Source: Phascolomyces articulosus
Lineage: Eukaryota; Mucoromycota; Mucoromycetes; Mucorales; Lichtheimiaceae
NCBI GenBank assembly: GCA_025677815.1
Contig: JAIXMP010000009.1
Location: 620,001 to 684,000 of the forward strand
DNA: 64,000 bases
Reading direction: 5' to 3'
Part shown: one piece after another, positions 1 through 12,307 of the stretch
Layout of the letters: each line of letters begins with the position of its first letter
Position numbering within the stretch: the stretch's first letter is position 1
Position numbers and translations under genes: made by a program
The notes under the pieces: model-generated
What the model was told of the DNA's origin: nothing
Databases searched by the model: none
Seen by the model: only the letters and a program-made list of their open reading frames with translations

Positions 1-74
1 ATTTTTTTTTCTTCTAAATTGTACCTGTCATTAAACCATGGATCCAACTCTTTTTTTTTTATGATAAATAATAG

Positions 75-1232
75 CATGTGTCAACGACGCGCATTACCAA
101 AGTAAAAAAAGAATCCACGTCACCTGTCAACACGACGAATACATCTTCTTTTCGTAATAAAACAACCACAGCAGCAGCGACGACGAGTGGGAATGCAGTA
201 GAAGAAGTACCTAAAACAGACGATGCTAGTTTTTTTTTTCCGGGTACCAAAGAATTTGATCAACCTGCCATGGCATTAGAAGGAGAAGAACAAGAAGATA
301 AATATAATTGGTCCAAATCCTTTTATGGATTATCAACACAACCTTTTTCACAAGAAATATCAGATATTCTTATGCAACCTTTAGAAGCTGCTGATATTGA
401 GATTAAGCCTGGTAACGTTTTTTCTTTCTTTCTATGGACATTCACATACACGCATGATCTCATTATTTTAAACTTTTTTTTTTCTATTCTCATTCTACCA
501 GATGGTATGCTTTACTTGCCTGAGATTAAATATCGACGTATCTTGAATAAAGCATTTGGTCCTGGAGGTAATTTGATTAGATAAAGAATGGGAAGGAGGA
601 TGGGAAAGAAATTGCATTAGGGGAATAAACTCACCTTATCCTATGAAAAAATGATGATAAATGTAGGATGGGGATTAGCTCCTCGAGGAGAGCATTCGAT
701 ATCACCAAAAAATATTTCAAGAGAATATGCATTGATTTGTCATGGAAGGTAAAAAAAAAATAGGCTGTCTGTGTTGATAATGGAAGTTGTTTTATTGAAA
801 AAAGAAAAACAAACTCTATAAAGATATATCTCCCAATCTCGAGGTGAACAAGACTATTTTGATCAATCAGGGTTACCTACCGCTTCCGAAGGTTGTAAAA
901 GTAATGCATTAATGCGTTGCTGCAAAGATCTCGGTATTGCATCCGAACTTTGGTAAGTTACTATTTAATTTTAATGATGGTATATTTTTTTTTCTCTCTC
1001 ACTCTAACAAGTCTTTTGATTATTATTAGGGATCCTACATTTATTCGTAAATTCAAGAAAAAATATTGTACTGAAGTATGGGCAGAACATGTTACAACGA
1101 AAAAGAAAAAGAAATTGTGGCGAAAGAAAGATGATACGTTGGGTAAGTATAAAAAAAAATTTAAATATCATGCAACTTTATTAACTTTTTTTTATATATC
1201 GTATGACAGATTATCCTTATAAAGAGCAATAA
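75..1232 (+). CDS. MGM101: Mgm101-type mitochondrial recombinase, 5' end unresolved
   Basis: Single-strand DNA annealing protein of the Rad52-like Mgm101 family, needed for maintenance and repair of mitochondrial DNA. Exons seen: 75-411, 502-567, 667-748, 824-952, 1030-1142 and 1210-1232. Joined in frame they give the family core in order: [85 protein letters not shown] and a Lys-rich end closing with DYPYKEQ. The first 75 or so visible residues are Ser/Thr-rich and low in complexity, as expected for a fast-evolving N-terminus. An acceptor AG lies at 73-74. The first exon, with the start codon and presumably a mitochondrial presequence, is either in bases 1-20 or off the window. The family assignment is firm; the start is not. 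Confidence 0.93.
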
Positions 1233-1564
1233 TGACCTTATTTTACATATATATAAACAACAACCCATTCAATGCATCCCTCCTCCTCTCATTTCAGTTA
1301 TCCCTATTATTATTATTATTATCATTATGAACAAATCATCACCCTTCTTTATTTTTTTTTCATATTTTGAAACCTTATACAAGTTGTAGTTGTTATTAAA
1401 AATCGCATGTTGTATTAAAAAAAAAGCATGACATTCTACAGTTCTGTATATATATATGTGCATGTGGACGGACCCTTGTTTGATCTTTTTTTTTTGAATA
1501 CTTAAAGAGGATAACTTTTTTTCTCTTCTTCTCTTTTCTTTTTTATTATTTCATTCAAACAAAT
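1233..1564. other. Intergenic, MGM101 3' flank
   Basis: AT-rich spacer with a short ATT run near 1305-1322 and T-rich stretches. From about 1487 it becomes a pyrimidine-rich tract of the kind seen upstream of start codons in this window, leading into the small ORF at 1565. No RNA gene or conserved coding frame recognised. Confidence 0.5.
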
Positions 1565-1795
1565 ATGGCATTACATTATTCAATTATTTTCTTTTTAATA
1601 TTTCTTAAAGCAATTACTTTTATTGTTTCTCGAGACGATGATGACGAGAATGATGACGAACAAAAGGATACTTCTACCTATCATGATAGTGATCAACAGA
1701 ATAATACTACAACATCAACAACGATTACCAAAGATACAACACCTGTAGCAACTCCTCCACCATGGTCATTTGGTATCTATGTCGTATCATCCTAG
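1565..1795 (+). CDS. Small secreted-type hypothetical protein
   Basis: A 76-residue ORF that I do not recognise. Residues 1-22 form a hydrophobic stretch (MALHYSIIFFLIFLKAITFI) that looks like a signal peptide. An Asp/Glu-rich segment (DDDDENDDEQ) follows, then a Thr/Gln/Asn-rich segment, then a short Pro-rich end (TPPPWSFGIY). It is preceded by a CT-rich leader like those of real genes here. No domain is visible, and the AT-rich setting makes short chance ORFs likely. A GTATCT near codon 68 could be a splice donor, but I found no convincing following exon. It may be a small secreted peptide or not a gene. Confidence 0.35.
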   Translation: MALHYSIIFFLIFLKAITFIVSRDDDDENDDEQKDTSTYHDSDQQNNTTTSTTITKDTTPVATPPPWSFGIYVVSS

Positions 1796-2381
1796 TTATA
1801 TATAAATATATTAAACGATCACCCAACCAACATTTTATTATTATCATTATTATTATTATACGTATACCCACCCCCTTTCATTATTATATATTATATATAT
1901 CATCATCATCCAAATGAAGAAAAAAAAGGGACGTTCGTTTTCTTTTTATCATACATACACACAGCAATCTGCGCCTTCTTTTGTCACCACCCCAAGTCAC
2001 TCATCCAAATCATTCATCCTTTTGTACATATTGAAAATAAATACCCAGCTCACTCACACACCACCAGCAGATCATATATAAACATTTTCACATGTTAAAT
2101 CTACTTTTTGTTTACTCTTTTTTTTATTTTTATTTTTTACCGAGATGTAAAATAGCTTGATTGTTATTATAATTATGATTATTAAAGTTACAATTTTTTT
2201 TAATATATATACAATAAAAGTGAACGGTTGCCTCTTATTTTTTGAGGAGGGAGGGAATATTTTTAAAATGCTTGGGTAATAAAATGATGTGTGAGAGAGT
2301 ATGTGTTTGTTATATGATCAAATGCATGTCAGTAATAAAATAATGTATATGTGATAAAAATAGATGTGAGAAGAGATGTTT
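1796..2381. other. Intergenic between convergent genes
   Basis: Holds the 3' flanks of the small ORF (plus) and the F-box gene (minus). Sequence is AT-rich with TATATA blocks and AATAAA-like polyadenylation signals around 2036-2041. No gene seen. Confidence 0.5.
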
Positions 2382-3409
2382 TTATGCAGAAGAAAGCCAT
2401 TGATAAAAACTAGTCATTGTATCATTGACTATTCGAGTTAACCAAGTGGAAGAGATATCTTGTTCTTGTGCTTGTTGCATCATCAACATCATCATCATTT
2501 TTTTCTTTTCGTCATGTGCTTCTTCTTGTTCTTTTTTGGTATCTTTATTTGCAGCATTATTTTGTTGTTGTTGTTCTGGTAAAGAAACAACGACTTTTTC
2601 ACGCGAGGAAGATATTAATACTTGAGGATCCAATAAATCAGTATCACAAGTAAATGATTGAGGTTGTAAATATCGAATGGCAGGTGTACGAGCATCCTCT
2701 TGAATGGTGTATGCTAATTGCCAGCCACAACCATAAGCATCTTCTATATTCGTCGATGATGTATCAAATGTTGGTGTATGCCCTGTGATGGTTTGATCCA
2801 ATGGGACAGGAACAATACGATCCTTGTAAGAAATACTGTAAATACGTCGAGTATGATTGACTTTGATTAAAACGGTACATCCATCAATTTTGGGTGGCGG
2901 TAAGGCAGTTTGTAATGTCAAAGAAGAAGTTGTATCACGCGAAGGTTCAAAGACCATACGATTATTTTCGATATCACAACCAGAACAAATGAAATCCAAT
3001 GGTTTTTGAGGTCCTGCTGTAGGATGTTGATGGATCCATAATCGCATGGTAATTTGTTGAGCATGATTCACAAGTCGTGGTTGAGCAAGGGCACGTAATA
3101 AACGATTGACTCGACATAATTTAAACAAGGTATCAGTGTCCACGTGAGTGATAATCAAATCAATTAATTCCACTGGTAAATTGGATAAAGACGTATTATT
3201 ATTACTATTATATAAAAATATTAGTTTCTTTTATGCAGCTCAATATATATATATATATATATCAGGGCAGGGAGTTTCAAAACAATAAAGAAAAAAGTGT
3301 TTCATAGAACGAACCTAGTAGTTGTCATTGGATAGTGTGATTTAGAATTCCAAAGTTGTTCAATCAAAGATTGAAGAAAAGAAGTCTGTTGCATAAGCAT
3401 TGTAGTCAT
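2382..3409 (-). CDS. F-box protein
   Basis: Two exons on the minus strand, 3409-3315 and 3204-2382, give 305 aa. The intron junction creates the segment NNNTSLSNLPVELIDLIITH, a typical F-box start (LP.EL...I), followed by hydrophobic positions through DTLFKLCRVNRLLRAL. By family knowledge the F-box would bind Skp1 in an SCF ubiquitin ligase. The remainder (about residues 85-240) resembles no substrate-binding repeat I know, so the target is unknown. Near the C-terminus a Gln/Asn run, a Lys/Glu stretch and a Met-rich run precede a short hydrophobic tail. I chose ATG 3409 because it gives a frame-consistent first exon, MTTMLMQQTSFLQSLIEQLW; a splice-free reading would start mid F-box on a GTG. 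Confidence 0.75.
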
Positions 3410-5035
3410 TTTCTGTATTGTTGTTGATGTGATGAATAAAAAAAAAAAAAAAAAAGTGAAAAAAAAAGAGGCAGAAAAATTCGGAGATTTTATATAAACA
3501 GCAGCTTCAAAAAAAAAAAAAAGGTTTGAGTTATATATCCTGTACACACTTGCCTCGAAAGAAAAGAAGATCAACCCAAGTCGGAAACCACCGGGCGTTT
3601 TTGGGGGTTCATCATCATCATCACCATCCTCAAAAAAATTCATTCATGCAGCATAATATGATGGTGAATGATTATGTGCCCTAGCAAGTTTATCGATAAA
3701 GATCAAAGTTATTTGATTGGCTAAAATCCTAATAATAATAATAATAACTTGTTTCTTTCACTTTCCACCCCCAAAACATGATTTGAGTTGAACGTGTGTC
3801 TGGATTTATGATAATAATATAGAAATATGAACAACAACACCCTCCAACTTCTCACACACAATTTTTTACTCAAAACACCATAAACAAGATTGTCAAAATA
3901 AAAGTAATGACATCATTTTTTTTTCCCAGACCAAAAAAATAATTCTATTTTCTTCCAATTTGTTATATTTGTTTTATGTAGAAACAGAAAATGAAAATAA
4001 CTTTAAGAATTGATGATGCACAGGCCAACGTAATGATAACTATTTTTATTCAAGAAGCTGTGATTCAATTTGTATATATATATTTTTTGAAGGAGGGAGG
4101 GTTTTTGACCTAAGGAGTAAAAAAAAAAATAATGGATGGGTTTGATTTGGTTGATTGTGATGGAGTGGTATTAAGTGGGGGGAGAGAGAGAGAAAAGGTA
4201 AAAGAAGCAGGAAGAAGTAATCTCTTATCGATTGGAACGTAATGCAAACACATTATTTTCATCAACAAAACTTTTAATGAGAAAAAGAGTAGAAATTTAT
4301 CGATTTGTGTGGGAAAAGTTAAGGAGAGAGAAAAAACTCTCTCCTCACAGAAATTATTTTCTTATCGAATTTCCAATCGTAGCGAAAAAAAAAGTCCTTT
4401 TCATAAGGTGTCCCTATAATAAAATTTGTTGATTAGAATCTCTCTTCCTTCTTTATAATAATACTACTTTTTTTTTAATTGTTCATCATTGTTATCTTGT
4501 GTTTCCTTCTCTTTTTATTGTTTTTATTTTATCGATTCCTGGTCTTTGGACGCCACTAATATTTGAACATGGACTTATTACTGTAGTTATCAATCCAGCC
4601 ATTCAAAAAAATTCCCTTTAAATAAGAATAACATCATTCTGCATTTGTTGTTATTAACTTTTTGTACCATCCATCCTTGTGAGTGTTCAGATCGGATGCT
4701 TATTGAACCTTGTTCTTAAATTGCAGATTTATATTCCCATAGAAATGGAAAGAACAAATAAAAAGATAGCATCCCATTTTGAGATATTAATTATTGATAA
4801 GTCGATGGTCAATTTGATAAAAACCAAGAAGTATATTTATGAATGGAGTGACGTTCAGTCTATCTATTATATGCCAAATGATACTTTTGAACAAGTAATA
4901 GATCGGATGAAATTCCGGAGGGAGAGAGACTTTCAATCGATAAGATCGACAAGAGAAAATAATTTCCCGATATGACACGCTTCTTCCATGATAAACTTGA
5001 CCTCAATTGCCTATCAAAGAAAAACAAACTACTAA

Positions 5036-5171
<136 letters not shown>

Positions 5172-5579
5172 TCATTATATAATTAATAATTAAAAAAAAA
5201 AACTTTTTTTTTCATAAAGAAATAATAGGATACAACAATTCACATGTAATTTTTCTTTTTCAACTAATAAAAATGAACCTTTTTACCCTTTGAAATAACA
5301 TAATTTCAAAAAATAAAGTGTCGATTCAAGGGTTTCAAAGTAAAGATAGATGAAAACGCACATGCACTCACGATTCTTCACATATTTATATATTTTTTTA
5401 TCAAAAAAGGAAATAAAAATCAATTTCTAAGCCAATCGAATCACCGATAGATATCGATTTCTTTATAATACACCTACCATGATTGGATTATAAAGTAGTG
5501 CTTTCTTATCTATCATCGGTTTTTTAAAGACAACTTCACACATCCTGCCTACCCGATATTATTATTATTGTCAAAAGTA

Positions 5580-5587
5580 TATATAAA
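5580..5587 (+). promoter_or_regulatory. TATA-like element upstream of TPP gene
   Basis: TATATAAA about 90 bp upstream of the chosen start codon at 5674, followed by an A/C-rich leader. Placement fits a core promoter, but the surrounding DNA is AT-rich, so chance occurrence is possible. Confidence 0.4.
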
Positions 5588-5673
5588 GTGTGCTTGAAAA
5601 AAATTGTCAGATCGAAACCTTTTTTTTTTCACAACAACAGTAACAACAACAAAAGATAACGATAAAATAAAAG

Positions 5674-8407
5674 ATGTCATCCATCATTCATACTTTTCTC
5701 ACATCGAACGGTATTCAATTTTTCCCTATCGAATTACCTCCATCACCACCTCATTCACCAAAAAAATCGAATTTTTTACTCTATCCCAATTTGTTATCTT
5801 TACCACCTACATCTACTTCTTCTTCGTATACATTTACACCTCAAGTTTGGTCACCTAGTTGGCATGCCGTACGACATGCCATGACAACATATTCACATTA
5901 TTACCATGATATTGTTTCCATGGATGATAATAATGATATCATCCCTTCGTTTATTACCAATGGTAAGTTATTTGTTTATATATAAATAAAAAATGAGATA
6001 ATTTAACATTATTACTATTATTATAGTTTTAAATCCTTGGTTTCAAAACAATACATTACAACAACAAAAAGTAACACCAAAAGAATGGAATGCTTATGTT
6101 GAATTGAATGAAAAATTAGCTGATCAGATTATAAAAAGATATCGATCCCATCAGGATATCAGTAAGTAGTGATTCTTTCTTTTTAGATAGATCGACCCAA
6201 ATCCATCCCATCCATCCATCGAAAAACAACAATACCATCTTTGATTACACAAAAAGAGAGAGAGATATTCATGATGTTTTATGTATTTATATAGTTTGGA
6301 TCCATGATTACCAGTTATTATTATTGCCAAGTCTATTACGCTATAAACTTCCGCAAGCGACTATCGGTCTAAGTATCTATGGTTCATGTCCAAACTTGGA
6401 AAATCTTGGAGGTATTTATATATATCATGAAATAGTAGTAATACGGCAATAGTTACTCCGCTACCGGCCCCTCTCTCTCTCTCTAAAATTTTTTTTTACT
6501 CATATCTTGTCCCCCCCCCTTGATTTCTCTTGTTAGTTCACGGACGAACCCTGCACCGTAGCATGTTAGCTGCAGATCTTATTGGAGTCCAGGTACGTTT
6601 CAATTCGTCTTTTGAAAAAAAAAAAAAAGGGATTTATATTGCCGATGGATAACGATTATATAAGAAAGAGTCATCTTTTCTAATTTTTTTTTTCTTTTTA
6701 TTCACTCACCTTTTTATTTTTTTCTCCATTTCTCTTTTTTTTTCTTCTTCTTATCGATATATCCACCACCACATAGTCTGAATTCAATATGCCTACACTT
6801 TCCGCTACAACCACAACCACATTCTTACAACCTACTGTTCATTTAAAAGCAACTTCTTTTGCCGCCAAAGAACGCTCTCGCGATATTCGTCGATTATTCA
6901 TGAACAAACGAATTATTTTATGCCAAGATACAGAACCTACGGGTGTATTAAAAACATTATCTGCCATTGAACATTATCTTTCCACTTTACAAAAACAACA
7001 ACAGCAACAGATCATGGATCAAGTCACTTTTATTCATATCTGTACACATGCCAGTATTCCACAATCGTTGGATTCTATTCCTGACTTGGTTCGACAAATT
7101 AATCAATTGTATGGTACACCTCAATCAGTGCCTATTCACTTTTATCATCAAGATTTGGATGTGGATGAATATGACGCGTTATTATCAGCTGCTGATGTTG
7201 CTTTGATGATGGGATCACATCCTCATGCTTCTATTGCAGCTCAAACATTTATTGCAAGACGACGATCTACAACGACTCCCTTGATTGTATCACACGGTTC
7301 ACCTTTATTATCATCTTCATCCAATGTAATTGCAGCAGATCAAAGTAATCCAAAATCATTGGCATCCACTTTAGCTTATGCTTTATTAGAAGAAAACCAA
7401 ACAATTGCACCTGCTTCATTAAAACAGCAACCATCATTCCTTGAAAAACTTGTTCAAAAACAACAAAATCATCAAACCATTTTATTAAATCCAACACAAT
7501 TAAATGAAGCTTATCGTAGTGCCAAACAACGACTCTTTTTATTCGATTATGATGTAAGTTTTAAATTCTATATATTAAAAAAAGATAAGGTGTACGTACA
7601 CTTGTACAAAAAAAGAAAAAAAAATATAGCTTTTTCTCAAAAAAAAAAAATGATGATGCTGACGATTTCCCTTTTTTGGTTTAGGGTACATTAACACCCA
7701 TCGTATCCAATCCCGATGACGCCAGACCATCACGGGCCCTTTTACGCTACCTTCAAGCATTATGTCATGATCCTGCCAACGTGGTATGGATTGTCTCGGG
7801 ACGTGATCAAGCGACCTTGGAATCCTGGATTGGTAGTTCTGTACAAGGCATTGGTCTAAGTGCAGAACATGGTTCCTTTATGAAATTACCAGGGGAAGGA
7901 TCCATTTGGGTTGACATGTTAGCTACTGCTGATATGGGATGGCAATCCACTGCACTTGAGATTTTTGAATCTTTTACAGCACAAACACCAGGTACCGTGG
8001 TAGAACAAAAAAAGGCATCGATTACATGGCATTATCGCAATGCACATGATTCCGACTTTGCATTAAAACAAGTGGAAGCTTGCTTTGAACAATTGCAAAA
8101 GATCTCAGGTGTTGATATCTTACGCGGTAAAATGAACTTGGAAGTCCGGTCGTTGTTGGTCAATAAAGGAAACGTGGTCCAACGGATTCAACAATCGGTT
8201 GGTGCTGATTTTGTCTTGTGTGCTGGTGATGATCGTACTGATGAAGATATGTTTCGTGCCCTCAAAAAGGAACCTGCTTATTGTGTATTGATTGGTCCTC
8301 AAGATAAGGAAACTGAAGCACGTTATTCTGTTCCTACAAGTGAACAATTTGTGGCTTCTGTAGGTCAATTGGCTGCTATTTCTTCCAATACTCAAAGTAC
8401 TTTATAA
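5674..8407 (+). CDS. TPS2: Trehalose-6-phosphate phosphatase with degenerate synthase domain
   Basis: Dephosphorylates trehalose 6-phosphate to trehalose, the last step of trehalose synthesis (cytosolic TPS complex in yeast). Exons 5674-5962, 6027-6161, 6295-6411, 6537-6592, 6777-7553 and 7685-8407 give 698 aa. Residues about 70-450 follow the GT20 synthase fold, with WNAYVELNEKLAD and WIHDYQLLLLPSLLRYKLP. The sugar-nucleotide sites are lost: the HTPFP-type motif is SIYGSCPN, and the loop that normally reads DRLDYIKG is CQDTEPTG. The C-terminal HAD phosphatase is intact: DYDGTLTPIV (nucleophile and acid/base Asp), VSGR, and GDDRTDEDMF. As in yeast Tps2, the synthase half is probably structural. 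The splice at 7553/7685 falls inside the DYDGTL motif and restores it. Confidence 0.92.
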
Positions 8408-10167
8408 TTAAAAGTATTCTATCCCTCTCTCTATCTCTCTCTCTCTTTTACCATATCTTTACTATTTCATATCTATATTTATTATTAGCATTTTTTCATA
8501 TTCTCCCCCTTTATTTTTTCTAACTATTCGCCATTCCCACTTCTTTATCAATCGCGCACTCATCCATCATTTCTGTACAGTTTATTCATTATTACTTTTT
8601 TTTTTTTACTATCTGTTGTATTTTTAAAAAAGTTCATATTTTCTTTTTGTTTGATATACATATATTTTATTATTACTATTATTAAATTGTTCAATGTAAT
8701 ATACTTTTTAACATATATCTATATATACTCTTCGAATGATTTACTCTTCTAATAACCCAACCATTTTACTTCCAATATACTGGTTCTCTCAATGAATTTT
8801 AGTATACAATGATGATTTATATCTACACATAGAAAAAATATACCCTCCTCCTCATGTAACAATGAACTACTATATATTACTTTTGTGTTCCCTTCCTATT
8901 TACTTCTAAGCATCAGATTTTTTTAATGGAAGAAAATGAATCGCACTTCTTCCTTCTCCCTCCCCCCCCAAAAAAAATATATATTTGTAATGATTTCAAA
9001 GTTGGTGAATTAATCATGATAAAAACTCGATATCCTTTTCTTCATGTCTATCCCTCCTCGTAAACTTGAAAACAGCTTGTTCCTAGTTATGTTCAATATT
9101 GTCATTTGCCTATTACTGATTCAGGAACACATCCATAGACAAAATAGGCCAATTGAAATCATATTGATTTATCAACGGATAAAAATGAGGTATTCACCTA
9201 ATAATAAAGGCTTTCACTAATCTCATTTGTGACCCTTTTGCGTTTTTCTTTAAGTGTATGACTATAACATGAAAGTATTATAAAGCTTACAACTGTGCCT
9301 GGAGTAAAAATATTATTCGGCTTTGTAGTATTATCATTTTTTTTTCTTCAAACAACTTTTTTTATATAGTTCTATTTTTGCTTGAGAGCCGTTCAGGAAA
9401 AGTAATATGATAACAACGTCAACAATAAAGTACAAACATTCAGCAACATTATAAATTCGTATTATCCCAATATAAACATGTTGTAGCAGACATTTTTCTT
9501 TTTGAATATAATAAACTGCATGATGGTATTACTGTTTTATGAAAAGAGCAAGAAAAGTATTATAATGTGGTTCGGTGCTATATTATAATACATGATGACA
9601 ATGGAAGGGGGGAGGTTCCGAGTGAAACTACAACCATAATGACAAATATATTTACACCAACATAGTAGAAACGAATATATCCAAGTGGATGGAGATAGCT
9701 GTGGATGTACATTTGGCTGGTCATGGACGAAAATAAAGGTCACTCATAACCAAATAAATAATCTCTTCATTGATGAAATTCGGTGCCGATGCTCTCTATC
9801 TTTTTTTTTCATATACTTTAAACGACATTATTCTTTAAAAACGTGTCGATCAAGTCAACTCTTGATATCACTTTCTCTGTGTAGTCAATGAATTATTTTC
9901 ATTTTTTCGAGATTTTTTCGTAACAAAACTCATATATAAAAAAAAGTGAAGGTTCTACTTTTATAACCACATATAATCTTGGTCCTCCATCTCTCATGAT
10001 CAGTTTAGATGTACAGTAAATAAAAATCAAGGCATACAAATAAGATGCATCCAACACATCAATTTTTCTTTTTACTATTAATATAATGAAAAAAAAAGAT
10101 TTTAAAAAAAAGAATGGATTCTAAAAAACATTATTGCATAAATTTTATTTTTGATGCGCATGAAATT
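8408..10167. other. Intergenic between convergent genes
   Basis: 3' flanks of the trehalose phosphatase (plus) and MetAP1 (minus). It begins with CT-dinucleotide runs and then becomes AT-rich. ORFs at 9537-9743 and 9685-9891 overlap on opposite strands with no domain, and I regard both as chance. No RNA gene seen. Confidence 0.5.
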
Positions 10168-12080
10168 TTAGGTCAAAATTTCAACACCTTCTTCAGTAAC
10201 AAGTAAAGTATGTTCGAATTGTGCAGAACGTTTACCATCTGCTGTAGCTGCAGACCATTGATCAGGCCTAAATAATATGAATTGAATTTCCAGGTGAGAA
10301 AAGACGAGTTTCTCTTTTTTTTGTTCCTCTTCCCATATCTTCCTTTGAATAAAAGAAAACTTACCAGAGTTCATCTCTCCATGTGCCTTCACAAATCATA
10401 GGTTCAATAGTAAATACATGACCGGGTTTACAAACGCCAATTGCCTTATTATCTATTTTTTTTTTTTTTTACAAAAGGGAATTGATGAATTTCATGCTTC
10501 TCCTGGTTGACTTTGTATAAAAGTATGAAGGAGATAGACAACTTACTAGCATAATGAGGTACATTGGGAGCACAATGGAACAATTGGTTAATACCATGAC
10601 CACAAAATGTACGAACGACAGAGAAACCATTGGCAGTAGCATGGGCTTCAATGATTTTACCAAATTCACGGTATTTCATACCAGGTTTGACAGCAGCAAT
10701 AGCCTTTTCCAAACATTCACGTGCATTGGTGACCAATTTTTGACCCTTTTCATCCACCTTACCCACAAGATAAGTAGCGTTTAAATCACCATGGAATCCT
10801 CCCAAATAACAGGTTACATCAATATTCACAATATCACCCTCTTGTAATGGGCGCTTATCTGGAATACCGTGACAAATAACTATGAAATCATCACGATGAG
10901 TGGAAATTGATATATAGTATACTCTATGCCTGTGCAACAACACTATACTATTCCTATTCCTTCTCACTTACTTTCATTTACGGATCTAAATAATACCATA
11001 TAAACAGAAATTCTCGAGTCAATAAAAGAGAGCACATATAAAGTGGATGATTGTTTTTTTTTAAAAAAAAAACATGGCAAAAAACTTACGTGCAGACAGA
11101 TTTAGGAAAGTTATAATAATTCAATGGGGATGGGTATGCACCACGTTCAATTGTGGCTTCATGAACAATACGATCTATAAATCATACACATATATTTCTC
11201 TCTCAATTAGATTCCCTAATTTTTTTTTCTTTCCCCATGGATACCGAGTATCCTCTCTTTTCCAACCATCCTATGAAAAAAAAAAAAAAACTTTACCAAT
11301 TTCATCGGTAGTGATACCAGGACGAACAGCAGCTGCACCAATATCCAATACTTCTCTTGCAACTTTACATACTTTACGCATGCCTTCAATTTCCTTTTCA
11401 TTCAAAACTTTAATGGTCGAACTAGCACGAACGTTTTGTTCGGATACAGGAATACCTGTTTCAGCATAATCCGCTATATTATATACACATAACCCATATC
11501 GTATTAGTTTTCCTAATGTCACATCTATCGCTTTTTTTTTCTCTTTTCAACAAAAAAAAAGTTCACTCATTCTTACGTCTAGCAATTTCAGCAGGGACTT
11601 GACGTTTTGGTGAAAGAGGATAAACAGCACGTAAAGAGCCGGTATATTTATAATTTGGGAAAGGATCGTGAGGTTCACCTATTAAAAATTTCCATTTACC
11701 GGGTTTTATAAGTATAAAATATATATTTTATGCATCCAGTTTTTTTTTCGTACTAATAAAGATATAACACCCCCTCTTTCTTTCTTTTTTTTATACACCC
11801 ATAGAAAAAAGGCAAAAAAAACATACTCTCAAGTTTGGCTTTATGGACAGCTTTATGAGTACCCTATACATTGATAATGACTCATTTAATTTATCATAAG
11901 AAATAAAAAAAACAACTTTTGGTTTATAGAGAAAAAGGCGCATACCCAGTTCTTTTTAAAGCATTCTTGAGAACAAAAGAATGACCCTTCAATTTTCAAT
12001 TTCAAACAAGTAGGACATTGAAGTTTGGCAGGTTTTCCACAACCGGAGGATTGACACACTTTGCCTTCTGTCGACGACAT
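10168..12080 (-). CDS. MAP1: Methionine aminopeptidase 1
   Basis: Cytosolic, ribosome-associated metalloprotease that removes initiator Met from nascent proteins. Nine minus-strand exons: 12080-11946, 11863-11827, 11678-11577, 11473-11297, 11174-11090, 10985-10972, 10879-10547, 10452-10365 and 10267-10168; 356 aa. The N-terminus carries the MYND-like zinc finger of type 1 enzymes ([17 protein letters not shown], then FFCSQECF). The pita-bread catalytic domain follows with five metal ligands visible: Asp in NIDVTCY, Asp in HGDLNAT, His in CGHGIN, Glu in TIEPM and Glu in [18 protein letters not shown] and SVNEIICHGIPD are family-typical. Exon 6 is only 14 nt. It shares a 227-bp divergent promoter with the ASCC1-like gene. 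Confidence 0.95.
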
Positions 12081-12307
12081 TTTTATAAAGAAAAAGAAAT
12101 AAAATAAAATATAAAGTGAGAGAGCAAACTCTAAAGTGGAACCCGAGGTTGTGGAGACGGGGACGGAGTGAGAGAGAAGGGTCAAACGAAAGTGGCTTAT
12201 AGTTAAAATGTAAGTTACTATATATATATATATCTCCCCCTTCCTTCTGTGCTCTTCTTTCCATTATCAACCCCGCGCCTTTTTTTTATGCATAAAATAT
12301 TAACACC
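12081..12307. promoter_or_regulatory. Divergent promoter between MAP1 and ASCC1-like gene
   Basis: Only 227 bp separate the two start codons, so both 5' UTRs and core promoters lie here. A TATATATATATAT block at about 12219-12231 and a C/T-rich stretch facing the plus-strand gene are visible. No specific factor site is claimed. Confidence 0.55.

Noticed and set aside
9537..9891. Opposite-strand ORF pair between TPP and MAP1
   Set aside because: Mutual shadows with no domain, leader or splice support.
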